Source: Streptomyces glaucescens (GTDB lineage Bacteria > Actinomycetota > Actinomycetes > Streptomycetales > Streptomycetaceae). Taken from it: DNA of 64,000 nt. Each line of letters begins with the position of its first letter. Position 1 is the stretch's first letter. The DNA is taken from NCBI RefSeq assembly GCF_000761215.1, contig NZ_CP009438.1, positions 3,799,001 through 3,863,000 of the forward strand, given 5' to 3'. The notes below the pieces were generated by a model. It was not told where the DNA came from and did not search any database. It saw only the letters and a program-made list of their open reading frames with translations. The position numbers were made by a program, and so were the translations under genes. Shown here piece after piece: positions 28,403 through 36,447 of the stretch.

Positions 28403-29275
28403 ATGCAGATGAACAGCGTTCCGCAGCACCTGCTGAGTGAGGACCGCCAGGAGTACGAGCGGCTCCTCGACGAGGCGCTGCGCTCCGCGCCACACCGCCC
28501 GGAACTGGCCGCTGCCGGTCAGCGGTTCACCACCGAACAGCTGCGCACCATGGCGCTCAGCGCCACCGCCCTCATCACGGCGGCAGCCGCGACCGAGTAC
28601 CAGCACTACGTGCGGATCCGGGCGGAACTGCGCCGGCCGGCACCGGCCGCGACCACCCCCGGACCGGCCCCCGCGTCCGGCTCCGAAGAGCCGGGGCCGG
28701 ACACGACGGGCCTCGCCGGCACCGTGGGAGAGGCCGCCGAGACCGTCGGCGCGGGCGCCGTCGCCATGGTCGCCGTCCTCGCTCCGCTGCTGGCCGCGAC
28801 CGCCGCGGCGATCTTCCTGCTCGTCGGGTACGTCGTGCAGGTGCTCGACCCCGGCCAGGCGTTCGCCCGGACCATGCTGACCACCGGCTGGGTGTTCGCC
28901 GCCGTGACCGCGCTGGCGATCCTGGCCGCCGCCACCGGTCTGCTGCTCACCGCCCTGCGCAACCGGCCCGCGCCGGAGCCAGGACCGTACGGCGAACCGA
29001 GCGGCGAGCTGGCCCGGGCCAGAGACGCCTGGCACGAGGCCCTGCTGGAACGCGGCATTGTTCCGTTCCTGCGCGACGCCCTGGCCGGCTCCGGCGCGGG
29101 CGCACCGCACCGTACGGCCCCACCGGCGCCGACCAGCCGCATACCGCAGCTCGGCTACGACCGTCCCGGCTTCACCAGCCCCGGGGACGGGCCGGCCACC
29201 GGCTCCCGGCCCAGCTACACCAGCCCGGACTACACGAGCCCGGAGTTCGGCGGTCCGGAGCACCGGCCCAGATGA
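28403..29275 (+). CDS. Hypothetical membrane protein, two helices
   Basis: A 290-residue protein I cannot assign to a named family. Residues 1-75 are helical and charged. A Pro-rich segment follows, then two adjacent membrane helices at about 112-150 (GAVAMVAVLAPLLAATAAAI and on) and 160-190 (WVFAAVTALAILAAATGLLL). The C-terminal tail ends with near-repeated YTSPDYTSPEF and SPGDGP units. The ATG at 28403 has GGAG nine bases upstream; an ATG at 28409 is possible. It lies alone between the phosphatase gene and convergent thiC. Confidence 0.75.
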   Translation: MQMNSVPQHLLSEDRQEYERLLDEALRSAPHRPELAAAGQRFTTEQLRTMALSATALITAAAATEYQHYVRIRAELRRPAPAATTPGPAPASGSEEPGPDTTGLAGTVGEAAETVGAGAVAMVAVLAPLLAATAAAIFLLVGYVVQVLDPGQAFARTMLTTGWVFAAVTALAILAAATGLLLTALRNRPAPEPGPYGEPSGELARARDAWHEALLERGIVPFLRDALAGSGAGAPHRTAPPAPTSRIPQLGYDRPGFTSPGDGPATGSRPSYTSPDYTSPEFGGPEHRPR

Positions 29276-29403
29276 CCCCCGGCTCGCTCCCCCGCACGGA
29301 GGCGCGAGCCGGGTACGTCCTCCTGCCCGCCTGAGCTCCCGGGGCCGGCGAGGGACGCACGGGGCCGGTCCGGCCGGAGTCCGGTGAGGTGGGACCGCCC
29401 GGG

Positions 29404-31209
29404 TCAGTCCGCGATCGGAAGGTACACCCGGTTCCCGGCCGCGGCGAACTCCTTCGACTTCTCGGCCATGCCCTGTTCGATCTCCGCCTTCGTGCCGCCG
29501 TGCTCGCGGCGGATGTCCTGGGAGATCTTCATCGAGCAGAACTTCGGCCCGCACATCGAGCAGAAGTGCGCCGTCTTGGCGGGTTCGGCCGGCAGGGTCT
29601 CGTCGTGGAACTCGCGGGCCGTGTCCGGGTCGAGGGCCAGGTTGAACTGGTCCTCCCACCGGAACTCGAAGCGGGCGTCGGACAGCGCGTCGTCCCACTC
29701 CTGCGCCCCGGGGTGTCCCTTGGCGAGGTCGGCCGCGTGGGCGGCGATCTTGTAGGTGATGACGCCGGTCTTGACGTCGTCACGGTTGGGCAGACCCAGG
29801 TGCTCCTTGGGCGTGACGTAGCAGAGCATCGCCGTGCCCCACCACGCGATCATCGCGGCACCGATGCCGGAGGTGATGTGGTCGTACGCGGGCGCGACGT
29901 CCGTCGTCAGCGGGCCGAGCGTATAGAACGGAGCCTCATCGCAGATCTCCTGCTGAAGGTCGATGTTTTCCTTGATCTTGTGCATCGGGACGTGACCGGG
30001 GCCCTCGATCATCGTCTGCACATGGAAACGCTTGGCGATCCGGTTGAGTTCCCCGAGCGTCCTCAGCTCGGCGAACTGCGCCTCGTCGTTGGCGTCGGCG
30101 ATCGAGCCGGGCCGCAGACCGTCACCGAGCGAGTAGGTGACGTCGTAGGCGGCGAGGATCTCGCACAGCTCCTCGAAGTTCTCGTAGAGGAACGACTCCT
30201 TGTGGTGCGCCAGGCACCACGCCGCCATGATGGAGCCGCCGCGCGAGACGATGCCGGTCTTGCGGTTCGCGGTGAGCGGGACGTAGGCCAGGCGCACGCC
30301 CGCGTGGACCGTCATGTAGTCCACCCCCTGCTCGGCCTGCTCGATGACCGTGTCCTTGTAGATCTCCCAGGTCAGTTCCTCGGCCTTGCCGTCGACCTTC
30401 TCCAGCGCCTGGTAGAGCGGCACGGTGCCGATCGGCACGGGGGAGTTGCGCAGCACCCACTCACGGGTGGTGTGGATGTTGCGGCCGGTGGACAGGTCCA
30501 TGACCGTGTCGGCGCCCCAGCGGGTCGCCCAGGTCATCTTCTCGACCTCCTCCTCGATCGAGGAGGTCACCGCGGAGTTGCCGATGTTGGCGTTGACCTT
30601 CACCAGGAACCGCTTGCCGATGATCATCGGCTCGATCTCCGGGTGGTTGACGTTGGCCGGCAGCACCGCCCGGCCCGCCGCGATCTCCTCGCGGACGACC
30701 TCGGGCGACACGTTCTCCCGGAGCGCCACGAACTCCATCTCCGGGGTGATCTCCCCCCGGCGGGCGTACGCGAGCTGCGTGACCGCCGCGCCGTCCCGGC
30801 CCCGGCGCGGCTGACGCGGCCGTCCGGGGAAGACCGCGTCCAGGTTGCGCAGACCGCCTCGCGGCGAGGTGTGCTTGATCCCGTCGTCCTCGGGACGGAC
30901 GGGCCGTCCCGCGTACTCCTCGGTGTCGCCGCGGGCGATGATCCAGTTCTCCCGCAACGGCGGGAGTCCCCTGCGGACGTCGGTTTCGACGTGCGGATCG
31001 GTGTACGGGCCCGATGTGTCGTACAGCGTGACCGACTGCCCGTTGGTGAGGTGCACCTGACGGACCGGCACCCGCAGGTCGGGGCGAGTGCCCTCGACGT
31101 ACGCCTTGTGCCAGCCGATGGACTTCCCGGCCTCCCCGTCGGTCGACGTCTCCGCCCCGACGGAGTCGTTCTGCGTGGAGGCAGGCGTGCGCGCGTCCTT
31201 GATGGTCAT
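29404..31209 (-). CDS. thiC: Phosphomethylpyrimidine synthase ThiC
   Basis: A 601-residue radical-SAM enzyme that converts aminoimidazole ribotide to HMP phosphate for thiamine. Diagnostic parts are MEFVALRENV, ANVNHPEIEPMIIG, then DLSTG, IEGPGHVPMHKI and the C-terminal 4Fe-4S motif CSMCGPKFCSMK. Length is typical. The ATG at 31209 lies eight bases after GGGAG, which is itself part of the conserved 3' end of an upstream TPP riboswitch, so thiamine diphosphate should hide the ribosome site and shut off translation. Confidence 0.97.
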   Translation of the reverse strand: MTIKDARTPASTQNDSVGAETSTDGEAGKSIGWHKAYVEGTRPDLRVPVRQVHLTNGQSVTLYDTSGPYTDPHVETDVRRGLPPLRENWIIARGDTEEYAGRPVRPEDDGIKHTSPRGGLRNLDAVFPGRPRQPRRGRDGAAVTQLAYARRGEITPEMEFVALRENVSPEVVREEIAAGRAVLPANVNHPEIEPMIIGKRFLVKVNANIGNSAVTSSIEEEVEKMTWATRWGADTVMDLSTGRNIHTTREWVLRNSPVPIGTVPLYQALEKVDGKAEELTWEIYKDTVIEQAEQGVDYMTVHAGVRLAYVPLTANRKTGIVSRGGSIMAAWCLAHHKESFLYENFEELCEILAAYDVTYSLGDGLRPGSIADANDEAQFAELRTLGELNRIAKRFHVQTMIEGPGHVPMHKIKENIDLQQEICDEAPFYTLGPLTTDVAPAYDHITSGIGAAMIAWWGTAMLCYVTPKEHLGLPNRDDVKTGVITYKIAAHAADLAKGHPGAQEWDDALSDARFEFRWEDQFNLALDPDTAREFHDETLPAEPAKTAHFCSMCGPKFCSMKISQDIRREHGGTKAEIEQGMAEKSKEFAAAGNRVYLPIAD

Positions 31210-31215
31210 GAGACC

Positions 31216-31384
31216 TACTCCCTACGCCGGCATTACCCGGTAACAGGTTCGGCGGTCGACGCAGCGGTATCCGTCTGCCGACGTCTCGTGTGAAACATCA
31301 CTCGTCATGGGTGATGTTTCATGTGAAACATCGCTGGGACGGAGGTCAGCGCCCTCTCAGCCCGGTGCTCCGAGCTCCCGCGTG
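31216..31384 (-). ncRNA. TPP riboswitch (THI element) with parS-like insertion
   Basis: On the minus strand the leader reads CGGGAGC (31374-31380), GCTGAGAGGGCG (CTGAGA at 31355-31360), then GAACCTG and GGGTAATGCCGGCGTAGGGAG (31218-31238), the conserved THI-box elements in order. The variable P3 region (about 31265-31335) is expanded and contains a palindrome one base from a perfect parS. The last GGGAG serves as the thiC ribosome site. Confidence 0.92.
31316..31329. promoter_or_regulatory. parS-like site (one mismatch) inside riboswitch
   Basis: GTTTCATGTGAAAC, one base off the ParB consensus, within the P3 expansion of the thiC TPP riboswitch. A second, degraded relative (GTGTGAAAC half) lies at about 31288-31306. 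Confidence 0.7.
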
Positions 31385-31462
31385 TACAAAGGTGACTCCA
31401 CGCTAGCGCCAATTCGGGCGCGGTGAACAGAGGGCCCCCGCCGTTCTTGCGATGATCGGTCG

Positions 31463-33019
31463 GTGACCACTTCGCAGCATCCTCCGTTCCCACCGCCCGA
31501 GCCACCCCACGGGGCCGGTCCCGGAAGCGGCTTCGGAGGCGCGCCCAGGACCGCCAACGGCCCTGGTGGCGGGCCGGGTTCGCATGATGGGCACGGGCCC
31601 GGTGATGGCGGGCAGGGGCCCGGTGGTGGCGGGCACGGACCCGGTGGTGGGCACGGACCCGGTAGTGGCGGGCAGGGGCCCGGTGGTGGCGGGCACGGAC
31701 CCGGTGGTGGCGGACACGGGCACTCGCACGGCCATGCGCACGGGCCCGCGGCGCCCGTCTCGCAGCATCTGCGCAAGCTGATCGCCGCGGTGCTCATCCC
31801 GTTCGCCACCGCCGTGGTGGTGGGGCTGGTCGTGCTGTGGCCCGGCGGTGCCCCGGCCCACGAGCGGACCGGGGTCGGCTTCGACCGGCAGACCCAGCAG
31901 GCCACCGTCATCAGGGTCGAGAAGGTCGACTGCGGCGCGGTCAACGCCTCGGCGCCGCCCCCGACCGGCGACACCTCCACCGCCGAGGGCTCCTCCGCCC
32001 AGCAGCAGGCCGACGGCACCTGCAAGAAGGCGACGATCCGGGTCGACACCGGCGACGACAAGGGCCGTACCTTCAGCGAGATCGTCCAGCCGGACCAGTC
32101 ACGGCAACTGGAGCAGGGCCAGGAGGTGATCGTCGCCTACGAGCCCTCCGCCCCGAGGGACCTCCAGTACTCGGTCACCGACGTGAACCGCAGGCTGCCC
32201 ATGGCGCTGCTCGCCGGCCTCTTCGCCCTCGCCGTCGTGGTCGTCGGGCGCCTGCGGGGCGTCATGGCGCTGATCGCGCTGGCCATCAGCTTCCTGGTGC
32301 TGAACTTCTTCATCCTGCCGGCCATCCTGCAGGGCTCCAATCCGCTGCTGGTGGCGGTGATCGGAGCGAGCGCCATCATGCTGATCGCGCTGTACCTCTG
32401 TCATGGCCTGTCGGCCCGCACGTCCGTGGCGGTCCTCGGCACACTGATCTCGCTGCTGCTGATCGGACTCCTCGGCTCGCTGTTCATCGGCTGGGCCGCG
32501 CTCACCGGGAACACCGACGACAACACCGGCCTGATCCACGGGCTGTACCCGTCGATCGACATGAGCGGTCTGCTGCTCGCCGGCGTCATCATCGGTTCGC
32601 TGGGCGTCCTCGACGATGTGACGGTCACGCAGACCTCCGCGGTGTGGGAGCTGCACGAGGCCAACCCGGCGATGGGGCGGCGTGGCCTGTACCGCGCGGC
32701 CATCCGCATCGGCCGCGACCACATCGCCTCCGTCGTCAACACCCTCGTGCTCGCGTACGCGGGAGCCGCCCTGCCGTTGCTGCTGCTGTTCTCGATCGCG
32801 CAGAGCAGTGTCGGGGCGGTCGCCAACAGCGAGCTGGTCGCGGAGGAGATCGCGCGCACGCTGGTGGGTTCGATCGGCCTGGTGGCCTCGGTGCCGGTCA
32901 CCACGGCACTCGCGGCCCTGGTGGTCTCGGCGGACCGGCCGGGGCCGGAGCGGGCGGCGAACGGCTCCGCGGTCCCGCCCGCACGCGCCGGCGGCCGGGG
33001 CCGACGACGCAAGCGGTGA
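31463..33019 (+). CDS. YibE/F-like membrane protein with Gly/His-rich N-terminus
   Basis: A 518-residue membrane protein of the YibE/F family, whose function is not established. The N-terminal ~95 residues are Gly/Pro/His-rich tandem repeats ending in GHGHSHGHAHGP, which could bind metal. TM1 is at about 105-130. A soluble extracytoplasmic domain follows at 130-240. About seven further helices include the conserved VLDDVTVTQTSAVWEL and GRDHIASVVNTLVLAYAG segments. The GTG at 31463 gives the full repeat region; no strong ribosome site is seen. It diverges from thiC, so its promoter shares the riboswitch region. Confidence 0.85.
   Translation: MTTSQHPPFPPPEPPHGAGPGSGFGGAPRTANGPGGGPGSHDGHGPGDGGQGPGGGGHGPGGGHGPGSGGQGPGGGGHGPGGGGHGHSHGHAHGPAAPVSQHLRKLIAAVLIPFATAVVVGLVVLWPGGAPAHERTGVGFDRQTQQATVIRVEKVDCGAVNASAPPPTGDTSTAEGSSAQQQADGTCKKATIRVDTGDDKGRTFSEIVQPDQSRQLEQGQEVIVAYEPSAPRDLQYSVTDVNRRLPMALLAGLFALAVVVVGRLRGVMALIALAISFLVLNFFILPAILQGSNPLLVAVIGASAIMLIALYLCHGLSARTSVAVLGTLISLLLIGLLGSLFIGWAALTGNTDDNTGLIHGLYPSIDMSGLLLAGVIIGSLGVLDDVTVTQTSAVWELHEANPAMGRRGLYRAAIRIGRDHIASVVNTLVLAYAGAALPLLLLFSIAQSSVGAVANSELVAEEIARTLVGSIGLVASVPVTTALAALVVSADRPGPERAANGSAVPPARAGGRGRRRKR
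31598..31720 (+). repeat. 21-bp tandem repeats encoding Gly/His-rich units
   Basis: About six copies of a CCCGGTGGTGGCGGGCACGG-like unit, with a higher-order 60-bp period (31621-31650 and 31681-31710 are identical). They encode GPGGGGH units in the YibE/F-like protein and may vary in number between strains. Confidence 0.8.
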
Positions 33020-33105
33020 AGCCAGCCGACGGCGCCCGCCCCGACGGCCGCCCGCCCTCGCGGCGGGCCGGCCAGCCGAGGAACACTCGTACTCCGATAC
33101 GCCGG

Positions 33106-33119
33106 TACGTCAAAACGTA
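33106..33119. terminator. Small inverted repeat between yibE/F-like gene and ssgA
   Basis: TACGT-CAAA-ACGTA, followed by an A/T-richer stretch unusual for this genome (to about 33150), in the 137-bp gap between two converging genes. Confidence 0.4.
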
Positions 33120-33156
33120 AAGAAGAAGCGTTACGCCTCTTGTAGTACGCGACGGC

Positions 33157-33594
33157 TCAACCCGCGCTCTGCTCCTCCGCCAGGATGCGGTCGAGCGCTT
33201 CGTCGAGGTGGGCGTCGAAATCGGCGAGCGAGCCCTCCTGCCCCAGCGGCACCAGCTTGTCGGTGCGGTCCAGGAAGGCGACCAGCGGTGCCGAGGAGGA
33301 CCGGAACAACGCCTGGTCGGCACCGACCTGAAGGCGGATCAGCACCTCGCCCAGCGCGTCGGGCTCCACGGGGGAGACCCGCACATCACCCTCCCCACAG
33401 GGCCGGCCCACGCCGTCGATCAGCAGCTCACGCCCGAACGCCCAGGTGACCGGCGCGTCACCGGGCAAATGGAAAGTCAGTCGCACGGCATAGGGATCAC
33501 ACGTCTCGTAGCGCAGCTCCACCGGGATGCGGAAAGAGAGCTCCTCGGAGACGAGAAAGCTCATCATGACCTCTGCCTGTACGGACTCACGCAT
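33157..33594 (-). CDS. ssgA: Sporulation-specific cell division activator SsgA
   Basis: A 145-residue SsgA-like protein (SALP). SsgA marks sites of septation and activates sporulation-specific division in Streptomyces. The near-complete agreement I recognise includes SFLVSEELSFRIPVELRYE, TFHLPGDAPVTWAFGREL, LVAFLDRTDKLVPLGQEGS and the end DRILAEEQSAG. The start at 33594 gives MRESVQAEV as in S. griseus SsgA; two consecutive ATGs at 33564-33569 would give the 135-136 residue form. It lies directly downstream of, and in the same direction as, its known activator gene ssgR. Confidence 0.97.
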   Translation of the reverse strand: MRESVQAEVMMSFLVSEELSFRIPVELRYETCDPYAVRLTFHLPGDAPVTWAFGRELLIDGVGRPCGEGDVRVSPVEPDALGEVLIRLQVGADQALFRSSSAPLVAFLDRTDKLVPLGQEGSLADFDAHLDEALDRILAEEQSAG

Positions 33595-33693
33595 CGCCTA
33601 CCCCGTCTGTTGCCGTCGATTGGCCGGGAATCAACCTTTGAACACTTCTGGCATCTTGCTGAACGTACACACCAGATCACAAGGAGTGAGTTT

Positions 33694-34656
33694 TCAAATG
33701 CTGATAGAGAGGGCGAGCGACCCCGGCAGACGCCCGATCTCGCTCTGCAGCCGGCGGGCCGCGGGCAGCAGCCGGTCCTCCTGGTGACAGGGCAGTGAGA
33801 TGGCGATCGTCGCCGCCGTCGCCCCCACGGTGATCGGGATCGCCGCGCAGACCGTGCCGAGGGCGTACGCCTGTCGCTCGATCACGGGTTCCATCCGGCC
33901 CAGCCGCTCCAGACGCTGGAGCAGGGTGCGGCTGTCCCGGACCGTGTACGGGGTGAGGGACTGCACGGGATGGCGTTCCAAGTGGTCGCGGCGGGCGGCG
34001 TCGTCGAGCTGGGACAGCAGGCACTGTCCGATGGCGTGTGCGTGACCGGTCTCGCGGAAGTCGGCCCACTCCTCCACCGCCGGGTTGCCGGGGGTGTCGG
34101 AAACGCACATGACCTCGATCTCCCCCTCCCGGTAGATCGCGTAGTACACCGGCGCGCCGATCGAATCCCGCCAGTGGGCGAGCGCGTCCGCGACCGTGCT
34201 GCGACGTTTCTCCTGTGCCCCACTGCTGCTCAGCCGCTCGGCCGCCGCGCCGAGGAAGAACAGTCCCTTGTCCCGGCGCAGATAGCCCTCGTGCACCAGA
34301 GTGCGCAGCAGGTGGTACGTCGTGGGGAGCGCCAGGCGCGTCTCACGGGCCAGCTGCTTGGCCGGAGCGCCGCACTCGTGCCCGGCGACGCACTCCAGCA
34401 GGCGCATCGCGCGCTGCACCGAACCGATGAGGGTCGCGCTCTGCTGGCGGGCGGCGGGAGGCTCCGGCCGCGCCTGGGGCCGCGCCGACGGCGGGGGGCC
34501 GACGCTGCGCCGCGGCGCCCGGAGGGTCCGTGAGGACGACCCCGGCGGGGCGGGCTGCTCCGGTGGCCGTACCCGGAGGGGACGGGGGGAGGGGGCGGCA
34601 ACGGTGGGGAGGGTCGGTGTGTGGGCACCCGCGGGGGCGGTGTCAGTCGTGGCCAT
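33694..34656 (-). CDS. ssgR: IclR-type activator of ssgA, SsgR
   Basis: A 320-residue IclR-family regulator that in Streptomyces switches on ssgA. A Pro/Arg-rich N-terminal extension of about 75 residues precedes the winged helix (GSVQRAMRLLECV, AKQLARETRLALPTTYHLLRTLVHEGYLRRD). The C-terminal IclR effector domain includes VCVSDTPG, GHAHAIGQCLLSQL and GTVCAAIPI. The ATG at 34656 has GGGAG seven bases upstream. A start near the winged helix would give the shorter form often annotated. Position immediately before ssgA supports the assignment. Confidence 0.95.
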   Translation of the reverse strand: MATTDTAPAGAHTPTLPTVAAPSPRPLRVRPPEQPAPPGSSSRTLRAPRRSVGPPPSARPQARPEPPAARQQSATLIGSVQRAMRLLECVAGHECGAPAKQLARETRLALPTTYHLLRTLVHEGYLRRDKGLFFLGAAAERLSSSGAQEKRRSTVADALAHWRDSIGAPVYYAIYREGEIEVMCVSDTPGNPAVEEWADFRETGHAHAIGQCLLSQLDDAARRDHLERHPVQSLTPYTVRDSRTLLQRLERLGRMEPVIERQAYALGTVCAAIPITVGATAATIAISLPCHQEDRLLPAARRLQSEIGRLPGSLALSISI

Positions 34657-34859
34657 GGGGTCACTCCCGAAGCGAGGGGGGCGCCCGTGCGGGGGGACAC
34701 GGGCGGGGTGTACGGGGGTGTGCGCCACTCGCGGGGTCGTCCCCACGAGGGGTTCCGGACTCTAACTGTCCGCCGCGGCCCGAGGACGCCCCGTCCCGGA
34801 AACTTCCCTCGCCCGAGGGAACCGGCTCTTCCCGTTACCGGTTCCCGTCACCCGCACCG

Positions 34860-35072
34860 CTACCAGTCGCCCCGCGAGGCCGACCCGGCGGTGAACTTCC
34901 GGACGATGTAGATGAGCCCGCCCACCAGTGCGACGAAGATCAGCAGCTTGAACAGCAGCCCGACCACGAAGCCGACCACGCTGGCTATCAGCCCGCCGAA
35001 CACCACCAGGGCGATGACCGGCACCGCGACCCACTTCACCCACCACGGCAGCCCCGCGAAGATCTCTCGCAT
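34860..35072 (-). CDS. Small membrane protein, DUF5326-like
   Basis: A 70-residue protein. A short amphipathic start (MREIFAGLPWWVKW) leads into two close hydrophobic helices (VAVPVIALVVFGGLIASVV and VVGLLFKLLIFVALVGGLIYI) and a basic tail. GAGGG lies just before the ATG. It resembles the short DUF5326 proteins common in Streptomyces; function unknown. Confidence 0.78.
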   Translation of the reverse strand: MREIFAGLPWWVKWVAVPVIALVVFGGLIASVVGFVVGLLFKLLIFVALVGGLIYIVRKFTAGSASRGDW

Positions 35073-35197
35073 CGCCCTCGCCTTTCTCTCGTCCTGACGT
35101 CCTGCCCTCGATGCTAGGCGGGGTGGCGGCCCGGACGGGGGCCTCGCACCCCTTGTCCTCCCCTGACCGGTCCCCTAGGGAATTGGGGCCGCGGGGG

Positions 35198-35515
35198 TCA
35201 GCTCTCGGGCGGAGAGAACACCACCAGGACCCGCAGATCCTCGCTGATGTGGTGGAACCGGTGCGGGACGCCGGCCGGGACGTACACCACGCTGCCGCGC
35301 GCCACCTGCGTGGTCTCCGTGCCGACGGTGATCGAGGCGCGCCCGCTGACGACGAAGTAGACCTCGTCCTGGTTGTGCGGCTTCTGCGGGTCGGGCTCCC
35401 CCGCGTCCAGCGCGTAGAGCCCGACCGACATGTTCCGTTCGCGCAGGAACTGCAGGTAGGCCCCCTCGTTGGCGGCGCGTTCCGCCTCCAGTTCGTCCAG
35501 CCTGAATGCCTTCAT
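35198..35515 (-). CDS. Single-domain cupin protein
   Basis: A 105-residue cupin-fold protein. The first cupin motif is seen as PHNQDEVYFVVSGRASITVG, with metal-ligand candidates His and Glu. The second is RGSVVYVPAGVPHRFHHI. No extra domain is present, so it could be a small metal-dependent dioxygenase, an isomerase or a sensor. The ATG at 35515 has GAGGG about ten bases upstream. It is divergent from the holin-like gene, with only 57 bp between the starts. Confidence 0.85.
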   Translation of the reverse strand: MKAFRLDELEAERAANEGAYLQFLRERNMSVGLYALDAGEPDPQKPHNQDEVYFVVSGRASITVGTETTQVARGSVVYVPAGVPHRFHHISEDLRVLVVFSPPES

Positions 35516-35572
35516 CGTTGCGTCGCCCTCGCGCCCTGCTCGTAGCCGATGCGGTCTGCCACGATCAGACAC

Positions 35573-35950
35573 ATGACGAATTTCCTAGTCAAGACGATCG
35601 CCAACGCGGGTGCCCTCGCGGTCGCGGTATGGCTGCTCGACAAGATCACCCTCACCGGTGACAGCACGGGCGGGAAGACCGTCACGCTGCTGCTGGTGGC
35701 GCTGCTCTTCGGCCTGGTCAACTCCCTGGTGAAGCCCGTCGTGAAGCTGCTCAGCCTGCCGCTGCTCATCCTCACGCTCGGCCTGTTCACCCTCGTGGTG
35801 AACGCCCTGATGCTGCTGCTGACCTCCTGGCTGGCCGACATACTGGATCTCGGCTTCCACGTCGAGGGCTTCTGGACCGCCGTGGCCGGTGGTCTGATCA
35901 TCTCGATCGTGTCCTGGGCGCTCGACGTCGTCCTGCCGGACCAGGACTGA
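35573..35950 (+). CDS. Phage-holin-family membrane protein (four helices)
   Basis: A 125-residue membrane protein of the mycobacterial four-TM holin-like superfamily, a chromosomal housekeeping family despite its name. Four helices lie at about residues 5-25, 35-60, 62-90 and 98-122, with the conserved LVNSLVKPVVKLLSLPL turn between helices two and three. It ends five bases before ptpA, so the two are probably cotranscribed with the lyase gene. Real function unknown; there are no phage genes around it. Confidence 0.83.
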   Translation: MTNFLVKTIANAGALAVAVWLLDKITLTGDSTGGKTVTLLLVALLFGLVNSLVKPVVKLLSLPLLILTLGLFTLVVNALMLLLTSWLADILDLGFHVEGFWTAVAGGLIISIVSWALDVVLPDQD

Positions 35951-35955
35951 GCACC

Positions 35956-36447
35956 ATGACGTACCGCGTCTGCTTCGTCTGCACCGGCAACATCTGCCGC
36001 TCACCGATGGCCGAGTCCGTCTTCCGCGCGCGCGTGGAGGAGGCCGGGCTGGACGGTCTGGTTGAGGTCGACAGCGCCGGCACCGGCGGCTGGCACGAGG
36101 GCGAGCCCGCCGACCCGCGCACCGTCGCCGTCCTGCAGGAGCACGGGTACGCCGGTGAGCACACCGCCCGCCAGTTCGACCCGTCCTGGTTCGAACGGCT
36201 CGACCTCGTCATAGCGCTCGACACCGGACACGCCAAGGCGCTGCGCCGCCTCGCGCCCACCGAGCGGGACGCCCTGAAGGTGCGGCTGCTGCGTTCCTAC
36301 GACCCCGCGGCGGGTGACGACCTGGAGGTGCCGGACCCTTACTACGGGGCCAGGGACGGCTTCGAGGAGTGCCTTGAGATGGTGGAGGCGGCGAGCGCCG
36401 GACTGCTCGCCGCGGTACGTGAGCACGTGGAAGGGCAGACGGCATGA
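35956..36447 (+). CDS. ptpA: Low-molecular-weight protein tyrosine phosphatase PtpA
   Basis: A 163-residue LMW-PTP that removes phosphate from tyrosine in proteins. The P-loop CTGNICRS is at residues 9-16 (nucleophile Cys9, Arg15), and the general acid is in DPYYG near residue 124. In Streptomyces PtpA influences pigmented antibiotic production. It follows the holin-like gene by five bases. Its stop overlaps the ATG of the next gene by four bases (ATGA), which indicates translational coupling with the lyase gene. Confidence 0.95.
   Translation: MTYRVCFVCTGNICRSPMAESVFRARVEEAGLDGLVEVDSAGTGGWHEGEPADPRTVAVLQEHGYAGEHTARQFDPSWFERLDLVIALDTGHAKALRRLAPTERDALKVRLLRSYDPAAGDDLEVPDPYYGARDGFEECLEMVEAASAGLLAAVREHVEGQTA

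Noticed and set aside
35573..35950. Prophage remnant suggested by a phage-holin-family protein
   Set aside because: The family is a common chromosomal membrane protein in actinobacteria, and no integrase, portal, capsid or lysin gene is nearby.
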